Assembly (NCBI GenBank): GCA_964567125.1
Contig: CAZMLC010000013.1
Coordinates: 1-42,751 of the forward strand
Length of the DNA: 42,751 nt
Reading direction: 5' to 3'
Origin: CAZMLC01 sp964567125
Lineage (GTDB): Bacteria > Verrucomicrobiota > Kiritimatiellia > RFP12 > UBA1067
The number at the start of each line of letters is the position of its first letter. The first letter of the stretch is position 1. This document shows, piece after piece, positions 15,661 through 24,379 of this stretch. The position numbers were made by a program, and so were the translations under genes. The notes beneath the pieces were generated by a model. The model saw only the letters and a list, made by a program, of their open reading frames with translations, ran no database searches and was not told where the DNA came from.

Positions 15661-16728
15661 ATGCGATATGTTTTTCGTTTCGGCTTAATCGTGCTCTTCG
15701 TAGCAATGTGTGTGCTCGCGGCTTGGCAGAGCCGGACGCTGGCACAGATGCGGCGTACCGCCGTGCCTGAAACGTCATCGGCGTACACGGCTGATGTTCC
15801 GCCGGGACTTAATTTTTTGCTGGTCGGACTCGGCGGATTCCGCGGTGTTGCCGCCGAGGTGCTCTGGTTCCGCGCTGCACGGTTGCAGGAGCAGGGGCGC
15901 TACTTAGAACTGGTTCAGCTGGCGCGCTGGATTACACTCCTCGATCCGCATGCCGCTGAGAATTGGGCCTACAACGCCTGGAATCTGGCGTACAACATCA
16001 GCGTGATGATGAATCGTCCCGAAGATCGTCTGCGCTGGGTTCTCAATGGCATTGCGCTGTTGCGCGATGACGGTCTGCGTTATAATCCCAAAAGCGCACG
16101 TCTGTATCGTGAACTCGCCTGGCTCTTCCAGAACAAGATCGGCGATGCTCAGGATAGCGCGCATCTGACTTATAAGTTTTATCTGGCCGAGTCCATGAAG
16201 CCGTTTGTTCAAACCAATGGATGTGTGAAGGTTTCGACGGCTGCGCGTCAGGGACTCGGCGCGTTGCGGATGGATCTCGACCGCATGGTCGCCATGGAAA
16301 AAGAGTTTGGCTCGATTGATTGGCGGCTGGCACCGACGCATGCGCTCTATTGGGCGCTACAGGGTATTCCCTTCGCCACGGGGCCTGATAAGTTTCTCGC
16401 TTTGAATGCAGCCTGTCAGCCGTTGGTGATGCTTTCGTTTCAGGGACGCTTTGTGGGCGACTTCGAAAAGAAAGCGTGGCGCACCGCTGCGAATCCGCGC
16501 GTTGCCGTTGCGGCGGCAAGATACATGATCGATGCGTTGAATCAGGAAAACACCGCGGTGCAACGTGAGATCACGGTGAAGTATCTGGTGTTCGCCATCC
16601 GCATGTTGGTCAAGGAGGCGGATCTATCCGCCGCACATCAGCTCTATGCGCAATTAAAATCGATTCTTCCTCCCAGTGAACAGCCGCTATCGTTTGATGA
16701 GGTTGTCAGCGGAGGAGAAGCTTTTTAA
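15661..16728 (+). CDS. Membrane-anchored TPR-like protein of unknown function
   Basis: A 355-residue protein with one N-terminal membrane helix (about 5-24) or an uncleaved signal. The rest is helical, and the segment LARWITLLDPHAAENWAYNA reads like a tetratricopeptide-type repeat. A glycine-rich stretch, LNFLLVGLGGFRGVAAEVLW, lies near residues 51-70. It starts 7 bases after hisF with a GAGGT site, so it is probably co-transcribed with hisF and panC. I do not recognise a named family and assign no function; a scaffold role is only a guess from the repeat-like helices. Confidence 0.6.
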   Translation: MRYVFRFGLIVLFVAMCVLAAWQSRTLAQMRRTAVPETSSAYTADVPPGLNFLLVGLGGFRGVAAEVLWFRAARLQEQGRYLELVQLARWITLLDPHAAENWAYNAWNLAYNISVMMNRPEDRLRWVLNGIALLRDDGLRYNPKSARLYRELAWLFQNKIGDAQDSAHLTYKFYLAESMKPFVQTNGCVKVSTAARQGLGALRMDLDRMVAMEKEFGSIDWRLAPTHALYWALQGIPFATGPDKFLALNAACQPLVMLSFQGRFVGDFEKKAWRTAANPRVAVAAARYMIDALNQENTAVQREITVKYLVFAIRMLVKEADLSAAHQLYAQLKSILPPSEQPLSFDEVVSGGEAF

Positions 16729-16740
16729 AGGGGAATGGGT

Positions 16741-17577
16741 ATGTTTGTTTTCCATACGGTTGAAGAGGTTCAGTCCTGGGCGCTGGCCCAGAAGCGTTCG
16801 GGAAAACGGGTGGGGCTTGTCCCGACCATGGGCTACTTGCACGCAGGGCATCTCTCGCTGATTGCCGAGGCGCGCAAACATGCCGAGTGTGTGGTGGTCA
16901 GCATTTTTGTGAATCCGATCCAGTTCGGCCCGAACGAGGATTTCGCGGCCTATCCGCGCAATGAGGCGCGCGATCTCGCGTTGTGCGAAGAGGCCGGGGC
17001 TGCCGCGGTTTTCCTGCCTACGCCCGCGGTGATGTATGCGCCGGATGCGAGCGTTTACGTGGAGGAGACCGTCTTGCAGCACGGACTCTGCGGGGAGCGC
17101 CGCCCAGGACATTTCAGGGGCGTTTGCACCGTGGTCGCGAAACTCTTCAACTGCACCCTGCCGGATGTGGCGGTCTTTGGTCAGAAGGATTTCCAGCAGG
17201 CGGCGATTATCCGCCGCATGGTGCGCGATCTCAATTTCCCGCTGCAAATCATCGTTGCGCCGATCGTGCGCGAGGCTGATGGTCTGGCCATGAGTTCGCG
17301 CAACGTCTATCTGAATGCGGATGAACGCCAGCGAGCCCTGGGCTTGAGTCGCGCACTTCAGGCGGCCTCCGACCGTGTGGCAGCCGGCGCGGCTGCCACA
17401 GCCGAAGTCAAGGCGCTGATGGAAAAGGTGCTGATTGATCATGGCTTGCGCGTGGATTACGCGGAGATCGTCGACGCAGAGACGCTCAAGCCTGTGGAGC
17501 GTACGGTGGCTGGGAATGTCGGGCTCATTGCCGTCTTTTGCGGTAAGACGCGGCTGATCGATAATCGGATTTTGTGA
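16741..17577 (+). CDS. panC: Pantothenate synthetase
   Basis: PanC condenses pantoate and beta-alanine with ATP, via pantoyl adenylate, to make pantothenate, the coenzyme A precursor. The 278-residue chain has the nucleotide motif HAGH at 34-37 in PTMGYLHAGH, the pantoate-site segment VNPIQFGPNEDF, FGQKDFQQ, and the MSSRN loop equivalent to KMSKS. Two ATGs compete. The first (16735) is only one base from the AAAGGGG ribosome site, while 16741 has proper 7-base spacing, so 16741 is chosen. It sits 12 bases after the TPR-like gene and 8 bases before larE. panB and panD are not nearby. Confidence 0.96.
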   Translation: MFVFHTVEEVQSWALAQKRSGKRVGLVPTMGYLHAGHLSLIAEARKHAECVVVSIFVNPIQFGPNEDFAAYPRNEARDLALCEEAGAAAVFLPTPAVMYAPDASVYVEETVLQHGLCGERRPGHFRGVCTVVAKLFNCTLPDVAVFGQKDFQQAAIIRRMVRDLNFPLQIIVAPIVREADGLAMSSRNVYLNADERQRALGLSRALQAASDRVAAGAAATAEVKALMEKVLIDHGLRVDYAEIVDAETLKPVERTVAGNVGLIAVFCGKTRLIDNRIL

Positions 17578-17585
17578 GGTGTGGC

Positions 17586-18380
17586 ATGGTACCTGCGGCA
17601 TTGCGTGACGAATTGTTGAAACAGGGTAAGGTGGCGGTCGGTTTTTCCGGCGGTGTGGACAGCACCTATCTGGTTTGGGCCGCGCGCGTCGTGTTAGGCC
17701 GTGACGGCGTGCTGGCGATTCTGGCGGATACGCCGAGCCTGCCGCGGCGCGAATTCACGGCGGCGCTGAAATTCGCCGAGGAACAGGATATTCCCCTGCA
17801 GATTGTCCAGCCCGATGAATTGGCCAGCGCGGACTATTGCGCGAATCCGCCGGACCGCTGTTACTACTGTAAGAAAATCACCTTTGACGTGATCTGCTCA
17901 GCCGCACATCGTGCGGGCTTTGATGTGGTCGTGGATGGTTCGAACCTCGATGACGACAAGGACTATCGCCCCGGGATGCGCGCGATGCGCGAGCTGGGCG
18001 TACGCAGTCCGCTGAAAGATGCGGGGATGACCAAGGCTGCGATCCGCGAGGCTTCGCGCGCGGCTGGACTGCCGACTGCAGAAAAGCCTGCCATGGCCTG
18101 CCTCGCTTCGCGTTTCCCGATCGGCTCGACGATCTCGCGCGAATATCTGGCGCAGATTGAGGCCGCGGAAAACAGTCTGCGCGATCTCGGCTTTGCGCAG
18201 TGCCGCGTGCGCCATTACGGCGATCTCGCGCGCATTGAACTTGCGCCTGAGTCAATCGCGCGCGCCGCGAACGAACCTGTGCGCGGCCAGATCGTGGCGG
18301 CGCTCCAGCAGGCGGGATATCGCCACATCGCGCTCGATCTGCAGGGCTATCGCATGGGTAGCCTCAACGCCGGCGCGTAA
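17586..18380 (+). CDS. larE: ATP-dependent sacrificial sulfur transferase LarE-like
   Basis: LarE adenylates pyridine carboxylate intermediates and gives its own cysteine sulfur to build the nickel-pincer nucleotide cofactor of lactate racemase and other LarA-family enzymes. The 264-residue chain has the PP-loop SGGVDS at 21-26, a PPDRCYYCK segment at 88-96, and MACLASRFP, whose Cys172 aligns with the sacrificial cysteine (Cys176 in L. plantarum). The frame starts at a GTG at 17574 overlapping the panC stop, but the ATG at 17586 has a correctly spaced GAGG site. larA, larB and larC are not in the window. The wider family includes members of uncertain role. Confidence 0.88.
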   Translation: MVPAALRDELLKQGKVAVGFSGGVDSTYLVWAARVVLGRDGVLAILADTPSLPRREFTAALKFAEEQDIPLQIVQPDELASADYCANPPDRCYYCKKITFDVICSAAHRAGFDVVVDGSNLDDDKDYRPGMRAMRELGVRSPLKDAGMTKAAIREASRAAGLPTAEKPAMACLASRFPIGSTISREYLAQIEAAENSLRDLGFAQCRVRHYGDLARIELAPESIARAANEPVRGQIVAALQQAGYRHIALDLQGYRMGSLNAGA

Positions 18381-18404
18381 ACGCGCCTGGCGGCTTCTGC
18401 GCGA

Positions 18405-19322
18405 TTACTCGGCGCGGAGGGCGGGGTCGAGCAGGTCCCGGAGGGCGTCGGCCAGATGGTTGAAGGCGAGGACGAGAAGAAAGATCGCGAGGGTGACAAA
18501 GGTCATTTCCCACCAGACGCCCTGCCAGAGGCGCAGGCGCGCGTTGTTGATCATGATTCCCCAGGAGGGTTCGCCTTGGACGCCGATACCGAGGAAGCTG
18601 ATAAAGACCTCCGTGGCCACAGAGGCTGGAAAACGGATGGAGAATGAAATCAGAATGATGTGGGTGATGTTGGGCAGGATGTGACGGAAGATGATGCGTC
18701 CGTCGCTGTAGCCCAGCACGCGTGCCGCTGCGACGTAGGCGCGGTCGCGGTGTTTAATCACCTCCGCGCGTACATTGCGGCAGACGCTGACCCACGTGGT
18801 GAGGCCGATACCCAGGTAGAGTCCGAGCAGGCCTTTTCCGACCACCATGGAGATGGCGAGGATAAAGAGCAGTCCCGGCATAGAGGCGACCGTGGCGCAG
18901 AGCCAGACGACGAGGCTGTCGATGCGTCCGCCGAAGTAGCCGCCGAGACAGCCGAGGATCACGCCGAGGGGAATGGCGATCAGCGATGTGACGATGCCGA
19001 CATGAAAGGCGATGCGCGTCCCTTGAATGAGGCGCTGCGCCACGTCGCGGCCGAGATTATCGCTTCCCAGCAGGAAGAAGGGCTCGTCCGTTGCGCGCGG
19101 CACATCTTGGAAGAGGCGGATAAAGGCCGGTGGGCGGTAGCGGAAGTTTTCGTGAACTTCGTTGTATGCGGCAGGCCGGTCGGCTGCCACGGCGATGCGG
19201 TAGACGCATTCGCCATAGAGGGCCAGCGCGGAGTAAAGGGCAATCAAACAACAGCAGAGGCGGGTATCCCACCTCTGCCAGAGTCGCTGCAGAATGGTTT
19301 TCTCCGTGCTCGGCTGACTCAT
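18405..19322 (-). CDS. OppC/DppC-type ABC transporter permease
   Basis: A 305-residue inner-membrane permease of the peptide/nickel (Opp/Dpp) ABC importer class. An N-terminal membrane helix (about 22-45) and periplasmic segment are followed by the motif FLLGSDNLGRDVAQRL, which marks OppC-type subunits. Five more helices contain the cytoplasmic EAA loop (YVAAARVLGYSDGRIIFRHI) that docks on the ATPase. No binding protein, OppB partner or ATPases lie nearby. Its ATG overlaps the stop of the PfkB kinase by four bases (ATGA). It converges on larE with a 24-base gap that contains no clear terminator. Confidence 0.92.
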   Translation of the reverse strand: MSQPSTEKTILQRLWQRWDTRLCCCLIALYSALALYGECVYRIAVAADRPAAYNEVHENFRYRPPAFIRLFQDVPRATDEPFFLLGSDNLGRDVAQRLIQGTRIAFHVGIVTSLIAIPLGVILGCLGGYFGGRIDSLVVWLCATVASMPGLLFILAISMVVGKGLLGLYLGIGLTTWVSVCRNVRAEVIKHRDRAYVAAARVLGYSDGRIIFRHILPNITHIILISFSIRFPASVATEVFISFLGIGVQGEPSWGIMINNARLRLWQGVWWEMTFVTLAIFLLVLAFNHLADALRDLLDPALRAE

Positions 19323-20239
19323 ACTGCGGTCATCTTGGTAAGTTCACGCAGGCGCGCGTTGACTTCCGCCTTGGACAATTTTTCGAACCGTTCAATGCTG
19401 AAGCCCTCGACGCCAAACGACGCCATGACGCTGGCGAAGATGAGCGCTTTGCGCAGCGTCTTGAAATCGGCCTTGTTGGCCTGCGCAAGATATCCCATGA
19501 AGGCACCGATGTAGCTGTCGCCCGCGCCGGTCGGGTCTTTCAGCGTCTTGACGGGATATGCGGGCACAATGAAGAGCTCCTTCTTGGAGAAGAGCATGGC
19601 GCCGTGTTCGCCTTTTTTGAGCAGGACGTAGGTGGGACCCATTTTCAGGATTTCGGCGGCGCAGTCGCGCAAATTCCATTTGCCGGTCAGCATGCGCGCT
19701 TCGCTGTCATTGACCGTGAGCAGGTCGACTTCAGCGATGATCTTCAGCAGGGAGGGACGGGCGATTTCAATCCAGAGGTTCATGGAGTCGAGCGCGACGA
19801 ATTTAGGTTTTTTCGCCTGTTTCAGCACATGCAGCTGGAGGTCGGGCTGGATATTGCCGAGCAAAACAAAGGCGGCGTCGCGGTAGGATTCAGGGAGGAC
19901 CGGCATGAAATCGGCGAAGACCCCGAGCTCCGTCTTGAGGGTTTCGCGGTCGATCATGTTGTCGTCATACTTGCCGGTCCAGCGGAAGTTGGGGCCTTTG
20001 GCGCGCTGGACGCCGGCGAGGTCCGTATTGAACTTCTGCCAGCGCGTCGCAAACGATTTCGGGAAGTCTGAGCCGATCACACCCACGGCGCCGACGCGGG
20101 CACCGCTGAAGGCGGCGGAGACCGTGGCGAAGGGGAGGGAACCTCCCAGCAGGTTTTTACGGTTAGCATCGCGCGTCTGGATGTCGTCAATACCGATTGA
20201 GCCGACCATCCACAGATTGATTTTTGCCTCTTTTTTCAT
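19319..20239 (-). CDS. PfkB-family (ribokinase-like) carbohydrate/nucleoside kinase
   Basis: A 306-residue ribokinase-fold kinase. The N-terminal substrate region has LGGSLPFATVSAA (31-43) and VGVIGSDFP (52-60). The C-terminal signature DPTGAGDSYIGAF (235-247) contains the anion hole and catalytic base Asp241. The PfkB family phosphorylates sugars or nucleosides such as ribose, fructose or adenosine; this substrate cannot be named from sequence. The frame extends far upstream into corA, but the ATG at 20239 has an AAGGAAA site and starts the fold. It lies 20 bases after corA and is translationally coupled to the OppC-type permease, suggesting a linked uptake/phosphorylation function. Confidence 0.92.
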   Translation of the reverse strand: MKKEAKINLWMVGSIGIDDIQTRDANRKNLLGGSLPFATVSAAFSGARVGAVGVIGSDFPKSFATRWQKFNTDLAGVQRAKGPNFRWTGKYDDNMIDRETLKTELGVFADFMPVLPESYRDAAFVLLGNIQPDLQLHVLKQAKKPKFVALDSMNLWIEIARPSLLKIIAEVDLLTVNDSEARMLTGKWNLRDCAAEILKMGPTYVLLKKGEHGAMLFSKKELFIVPAYPVKTLKDPTGAGDSYIGAFMGYLAQANKADFKTLRKALIFASVMASFGVEGFSIERFEKLSKAEVNARLRELTKMTAV

Positions 20240-20259
20240 GCGTTTCCTTGTGTGTTCCG

Positions 20260-21336
20260 TTAAAGCCATTTGATGCGGCGGAAAATGTAGATCATAGTTG
20301 CTGCGATCAGGAGCATGATGCCCCAGAGCCCGACATAGCCGAAGCGCCATTCCAATTCGGGCATGTGTTTGAAGTTCATGCCGTAGACGCCGGCCAGAAA
20401 GGTCAAGGGCATGAAGATCAGCGAGATGACGGTCAGGAGGCGCATGGTTTCGTTCATGCGGTTGCTCATGGCGGTCATGTAGCTTTCCAAAGCGGCATTG
20501 AGCAGGTCGCGGGTGAAGTCGAGCGAATCGGCCAGCTTGATGGTGTGGTCGTACGCGTTGCGCATAAAGGGTTCGGTCTCGGAGCTGATCGAGGGCGAGC
20601 GCTCCAGGGCGAGGACAGCTTCGCGCAGCGGCCACAGACTTTTGCGGGCGATGAGCAAGTCGCTTCGGATCGAGTGGAGGCGGTTGATCAGTTCAGGCTC
20701 CGGTTTGGCCAGGATTTCGTCCTGAACATCCTCGATCTGGTCTTCAAGGTCGGCCAAGATGAGGAAGTAGCCGTCGATAATGGTGTCGAGCAGGCTGTAG
20801 GCGAGATAGTCGGAGCCCATGTTGCGGATGCGTCCGCGGCTGTTGCGGAGGCGGGCGCGGACCGGATCGAAGAGGCCGTGTTCGGTTTCGCGGATGGTGA
20901 TCAGTTCGTCCTTGGTGATGATGAAGGAGATCTGGTCACTTTGGAGTTCTTCATTCTTGGCGGGACGGTAAAGGCGGCGGAGGAAGACGAGGGTGTAGTC
21001 GTCGCTGTCTTCGACTTTCGGATGCTGGTCCATGTGGACCAAGTCTTCGACATGCAGGGGGTGGACACCGAGGGTTTCGCAGAGGGTGCAGAGCAGGGGT
21101 ACATTCTTCAGTCCGACCCAATCGACCCAGGTCAGGGAATCGGTGCCGAGATAGCGTTGGATGTCGGGGAGCGTGTGGCAGGTTTCTTCAACGAGCGTTC
21201 CGTTGCTGAAATCAATGACGCGGATTTGGGTTTCGACTGCTTCCCGTTCGCCGACGTAGACGAGATCCGGCGGCGGTGCGTAGGGGATATCACTGTCCAC
21301 GGCTTGGTCTACCAACACCTTCTCATCTACACTCAT
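20260..21336 (-). CDS. corA: CorA-type magnesium/cobalt transporter
   Basis: CorA forms a pentameric inner-membrane channel for Mg2+ and Co2+. The 358-residue chain has the cytoplasmic funnel domain (about 35-290) and two C-terminal helices. The first helix ends in the invariant selectivity motif YGMNF (GMN at 319-321), followed by a short loop beginning KHMPELEW. A GAGGAGC site precedes the ATG. It heads a minus-strand trio with the PfkB kinase and permease and is divergent from the gene at 21562. Confidence 0.94.
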   Translation of the reverse strand: MSVDEKVLVDQAVDSDIPYAPPPDLVYVGEREAVETQIRVIDFSNGTLVEETCHTLPDIQRYLGTDSLTWVDWVGLKNVPLLCTLCETLGVHPLHVEDLVHMDQHPKVEDSDDYTLVFLRRLYRPAKNEELQSDQISFIITKDELITIRETEHGLFDPVRARLRNSRGRIRNMGSDYLAYSLLDTIIDGYFLILADLEDQIEDVQDEILAKPEPELINRLHSIRSDLLIARKSLWPLREAVLALERSPSISSETEPFMRNAYDHTIKLADSLDFTRDLLNAALESYMTAMSNRMNETMRLLTVISLIFMPLTFLAGVYGMNFKHMPELEWRFGYVGLWGIMLLIAATMIYIFRRIKWL

Positions 21337-21419
21337 AACCAGCTCCTCTGCTCGCGTCTACATCATCGGGATCCTTTTGCAGCGCCGCGCATCCAAGCTA
21401 GGCAGCGTCTGGGAAGTGA

Positions 21420-21448
21420 ATTTTGAACTTTACGAAGGCAGATTGCAA
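21420..21448 (-). promoter_or_regulatory. Candidate promoter for the corA-pfkB-permease trio
   Basis: On the minus strand TTGCAA (21443-21448) is followed after 17 bases by CAAAAT (21420-21425). The -10 box is only a four-of-six match. It lies about 85 bases upstream of the corA ATG. Confidence 0.4.
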
Positions 21449-21485
21449 CATCAAAAACTGAATCGATGGAAATAATCTTTCACGC

Positions 21486-21515
21486 TTGCTATTGGCCTTT
21501 CTATTAGAATACAAT
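21486..21515 (+). promoter_or_regulatory. Candidate promoter for the lpxB-argH-exbBD gene run
   Basis: TTGCTA (21486-21491) and TACAAT (21510-21515) are separated by 18 bases, giving a predicted start near 21522 and a leader of about 40 bases before the ATG at 21562. It is the only good promoter-like sequence I noticed at the head of the ten-gene run. Confidence 0.5.
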
Positions 21516-21561
21516 CACCTCGTTTGAATGGAGTTTCCAGGTTACCGGAAAAGGGCGATCA

Positions 21562-22002
21562 ATGATTGTAAAAAAGATGGATGTGGTCATCACGGAAGCG
21601 GAGCTTTGCCAGTGGGTATTGCCGCTTGTCCGGAAGCAGGAGAAAATCAAGGATGTTGTGATCCGATGTGGTTCCGGAACGCTTGACGTGGATGGCACGA
21701 TCGCCTTGCAGATGGATATTCCGATTCAAACGAAGTGGCGGATTTCGCCGCGTGAGAATCAGCATGTGGCGCTGACGCTCGCTGCGGTCTCGACCTCGTT
21801 CTTCGGATTAGGCGGCGAGATGTTGCGCATCGCCGTGATGAAGGCGTTGACCACGTTTCTTCCTGAAATTGATGATGTGGAGATCGCCCAGGATGCTGTC
21901 CTGGTGAATGTCGGTAAGCGGCTGAAGCGCTACGGGATTGTTGTTGAACAGGATTTTTCAGCGATTACGGTTGAGCCCGGCACGCTTCGTGTCGAGGTGT
22001 AG
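21562..22002 (+). CDS. Conserved-looking protein of unknown function upstream of lpxB
   Basis: A 146-residue protein without signal peptide or obvious membrane helix. The centre alternates beta-like strands (VVIRCGSGTLDVDGTIAL) with one hydrophobic helix-like stretch (LRIAVMKALTTFLP), and the end is again strand-rich with regularly spaced hydrophobics. The pattern loosely recalls lipid-binding DUF2993/LmeA-like folds, but there is no motif to prove it. It precedes lpxB by 10 bases and has an AAGGG site, so a link with outer-membrane lipid handling is possible by context only. Confidence 0.55.
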   Translation: MIVKKMDVVITEAELCQWVLPLVRKQEKIKDVVIRCGSGTLDVDGTIALQMDIPIQTKWRISPRENQHVALTLAAVSTSFFGLGGEMLRIAVMKALTTFLPEIDDVEIAQDAVLVNVGKRLKRYGIVVEQDFSAITVEPGTLRVEV

Positions 22003-22012
22003 GGGAACTGCG

Positions 22013-23170
22013 ATGGAGAGTACCCAGCCCTTGAAAATTTTTATTTGTGCCGGAGAAGTCAGCGGTGATATGCATGCCGCGATCGTGATGCGCGCATTGC
22101 GCCGAAGGCTTGGGCGTCCGATTGTCTTCCGCGGGTTCGGGGGCGATGCCATGGCGGCCGAAGGGGCTGAGCTTTTGTATCACACGGATCGCACGGCCAT
22201 GGTGGGGGTGACCCCTATTTTGCTCAATCTGTTCTTCCTGCTGCGCATGAAGGCGGATCTTCAGCGTGAAATCCTCGCGTGGAGACCGGATGTTGTGCTG
22301 ACCATCGATTATCCTGGGATGAACCTGCGCTTAGCGGAGTTCGCCCATCAGCGGGGATTCCGCACGGCCCATTATGTCTGTCCGCAGGTCTGGGCGTGGA
22401 AGCGTGGGCGCATTCCGAGGATCGCGCAGATTTTCGATGTCTTGCTCTGCTTCTTCCCGTTTGAACCTGCGCTTTTCCGCGACTATCCGCTGCGCGCTGT
22501 TTTTATCGGACATCCGCTGATCGATGAGGTCGCCGCGACGTTTGCCGAGCCTTTGGCGTGCTTGCCGTGGCAGGGGACGCACCGGATTGCGCTCTTGCCG
22601 GGCAGCCGTTCCGGTGAGATTACGCGGTTGCTGCCGCGGTTGCTGGAGGCTGCAACGCTGCTGGAGGCGCGACTGGGCGGCGATTGTTCCTTTGTGATTC
22701 CTACGCCGACGGGAAAGATGCGTGCATTGGCCGAGCAGGTGTCGGCTGGATGCGCGCGGCGTCCGGCGCGCCTCTTTTTCGTGGACGGCTTAGCGCGTCA
22801 GGTTCTGCGTCAGGCGCATGTGGCTGCTGTCGCCTCGGGCACGGCGACGCTGGAAGCGTGCATGATGAAATGTCCCACGGTGCTCGTCTATGCGGCGAGT
22901 GCTGTGACGGCTTACGTGGCGCGCAAAGTCATCACGGGCGTCAAGTATCTGGGGCTGGCTAACATCGTGGCTGGCCGCGAAGTCATGCCGGAGCTGCTGC
23001 AGGATGATTTTACGCCGCAGCGGTTGAGCGAGCTGCTCTACATCTATTTGACGGATCCGGCAAAACGGGCGCAAATATGTGCTGATCTGGTCGCGGTAAC
23101 CGCGCTTCTGGGAACGGGCAAAGCGGATGAGCGCGCTGCAGATGAGATTGCGGCGCTTATCGAGAGGTAG
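22013..23170 (+). CDS. lpxB: Lipid-A-disaccharide synthase
   Basis: This GT19 glycosyltransferase joins UDP-2,3-diacylglucosamine and lipid X to form the lipid A disaccharide at the inner membrane. The 385-residue chain carries family motifs in order: AGEVSGDMHA (12-21), TIDYPGMNLRLA, YVCPQVWAWKRGR, FPFEP, IGHPLIDE, LLPGSRSGEI and ASGTATLEA. The frame extends upstream into the previous gene, but the ATG at 22013 has an AGGGGA site and starts the family's N-terminus. Its presence shows that the organism makes LPS. lpxA, lpxC and lpxD are not adjacent. Confidence 0.96.
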   Translation: MESTQPLKIFICAGEVSGDMHAAIVMRALRRRLGRPIVFRGFGGDAMAAEGAELLYHTDRTAMVGVTPILLNLFFLLRMKADLQREILAWRPDVVLTIDYPGMNLRLAEFAHQRGFRTAHYVCPQVWAWKRGRIPRIAQIFDVLLCFFPFEPALFRDYPLRAVFIGHPLIDEVAATFAEPLACLPWQGTHRIALLPGSRSGEITRLLPRLLEAATLLEARLGGDCSFVIPTPTGKMRALAEQVSAGCARRPARLFFVDGLARQVLRQAHVAAVASGTATLEACMMKCPTVLVYAASAVTAYVARKVITGVKYLGLANIVAGREVMPELLQDDFTPQRLSELLYIYLTDPAKRAQICADLVAVTALLGTGKADERAADEIAALIER

Positions 23171-23176
23171 CGCGTG

Positions 23177-24367
23177 ATGCACAGCAGACGACAGAGCCTG
23201 ATCGTGAGTGTTTTGGCCGTGATGGTCGCATGGGGCGAAGCGCCGATGTTGTCGCCGAAAGCGCGCCTGCCCGCAGCGCCCTTTTATTCGGCGGATCGGG
23301 GAATCTGCGTACGTTCTTCCGTGGCGCGGGAGGGCTATCGCGCGCCGGTGCTGGGTTTTGTTGATCGTATCCGTTCGGAGTTGACGCAGGCCTTCCGCCT
23401 GCCGATTGTGCCGACGGACTATCAGCTGGATATCTGGATTGGCGAGAAAAGCGATGGCGATACGCGCGTGCTTGCCGGACGCATCAAGACGCTGGACAAC
23501 ACCTGGGTTGAACGCATCGAGCTGGTTGATCCTGAGGCGGCGGATCTCGAACAAATCCGGTTCTGCGTAGGTAAAGCGCTGTTGCGCGCCTATCTGTTAA
23601 AAAACGGGGGCAAGGTCGAGTCGCTCGATCTGCTGCCGCCCTGGGTCGTTCAGGGCGTGATGCGCAGTACGGATCAGCGGCAGCGCCAGCGCGATATGGA
23701 TACGACGATCCGCTATTGGAGCCGCGCGCAACTGCCGTTTGCCAGCGCGTTGTTCTCCGCTGATCAATCGCCGGCATGCAGCGATCGCGCCGTGGCGGCT
23801 GTGTTGGCCGGTTACCTGCTTGAGAAACGGCCCAAATACAATGCCTTGGAGGTTTTGCTGCTCGATGCGGCCGCAGGCAAGACGTGGCAGCCGCAGCGGG
23901 TGGCGCAGTTGACGATCGAGACTCCCGATCTGCATGCGCTGGATCGGTTTATGGATTTCTGGTTTATCCGGCAGACCCGGGCGGTTTTTTTACCCGGGCT
24001 TACAACATCAGAGATCGTACGTCGTTTCCGCTCATATCTGTTGATTTACCCTGCCTCTTCTGATACGATTGGATCATACACGAATAAAGCAGGGATGAGT
24101 TTCGAAGAGATGGTGCACGCGTTTGAACATCCGGATGTGCGGCGAGCCGCAGACGTGCAACTGACGAAGATTCGGCTGGCTGCCCTGGGGAGGGATGATC
24201 AGCTTTGTGCATTGGCAGAAGCGTATACGCGTTTGCTGGGGGGCGTCGCATACAGTAAAAAGGCTTCTGTTGTCGATTTGGAACAGCTCTTCAATGCGGC
24301 GGAAGACCAACGCCGTGAGTTGGAACAGGCTGTTGCCAATGGACAGGAACTGTATACCCAAAAGTAG
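23177..24367 (+). CDS. Exported protein of unknown function
   Basis: About 396 residues with an N-terminal signal-like sequence (hydrophobic core LIVSVLAVMVAWG) and a mostly helical remainder. A conserved-looking centre reads LLPPWVVQGVM near residue 155, somewhat like the active-site flank of peptidase-like PVC proteins, but no HEXXH or other catalytic motif is visible. An in-frame GTG lies one codon earlier at 23174; the ATG is preferred. It starts 6 bases after lpxB and ends 12 bases before argH. I do not recognise the family. Confidence 0.6.
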   Translation: MHSRRQSLIVSVLAVMVAWGEAPMLSPKARLPAAPFYSADRGICVRSSVAREGYRAPVLGFVDRIRSELTQAFRLPIVPTDYQLDIWIGEKSDGDTRVLAGRIKTLDNTWVERIELVDPEAADLEQIRFCVGKALLRAYLLKNGGKVESLDLLPPWVVQGVMRSTDQRQRQRDMDTTIRYWSRAQLPFASALFSADQSPACSDRAVAAVLAGYLLEKRPKYNALEVLLLDAAAGKTWQPQRVAQLTIETPDLHALDRFMDFWFIRQTRAVFLPGLTTSEIVRRFRSYLLIYPASSDTIGSYTNKAGMSFEEMVHAFEHPDVRRAADVQLTKIRLAALGRDDQLCALAEAYTRLLGGVAYSKKASVVDLEQLFNAAEDQRRELEQAVANGQELYTQK

Positions 24368-24379
24368 GAGTCGATTCGT

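Noticed and set aside
16735..16740. panC start at the first ATG
   Set aside because: It is one base from the AAAGGGG site, too close for initiation; 16741 has 7-base spacing.
18381..18404. A bidirectional terminator between the convergent larE and permease genes
   Set aside because: The 24-base gap has no convincing stem with a T-tract on either strand.
23985..24005. CCCGGG...CCCGGG hairpin with T-run resembling a terminator
   Set aside because: It lies in the middle of the coding region of the exported unknown protein, whose frame continues through it.
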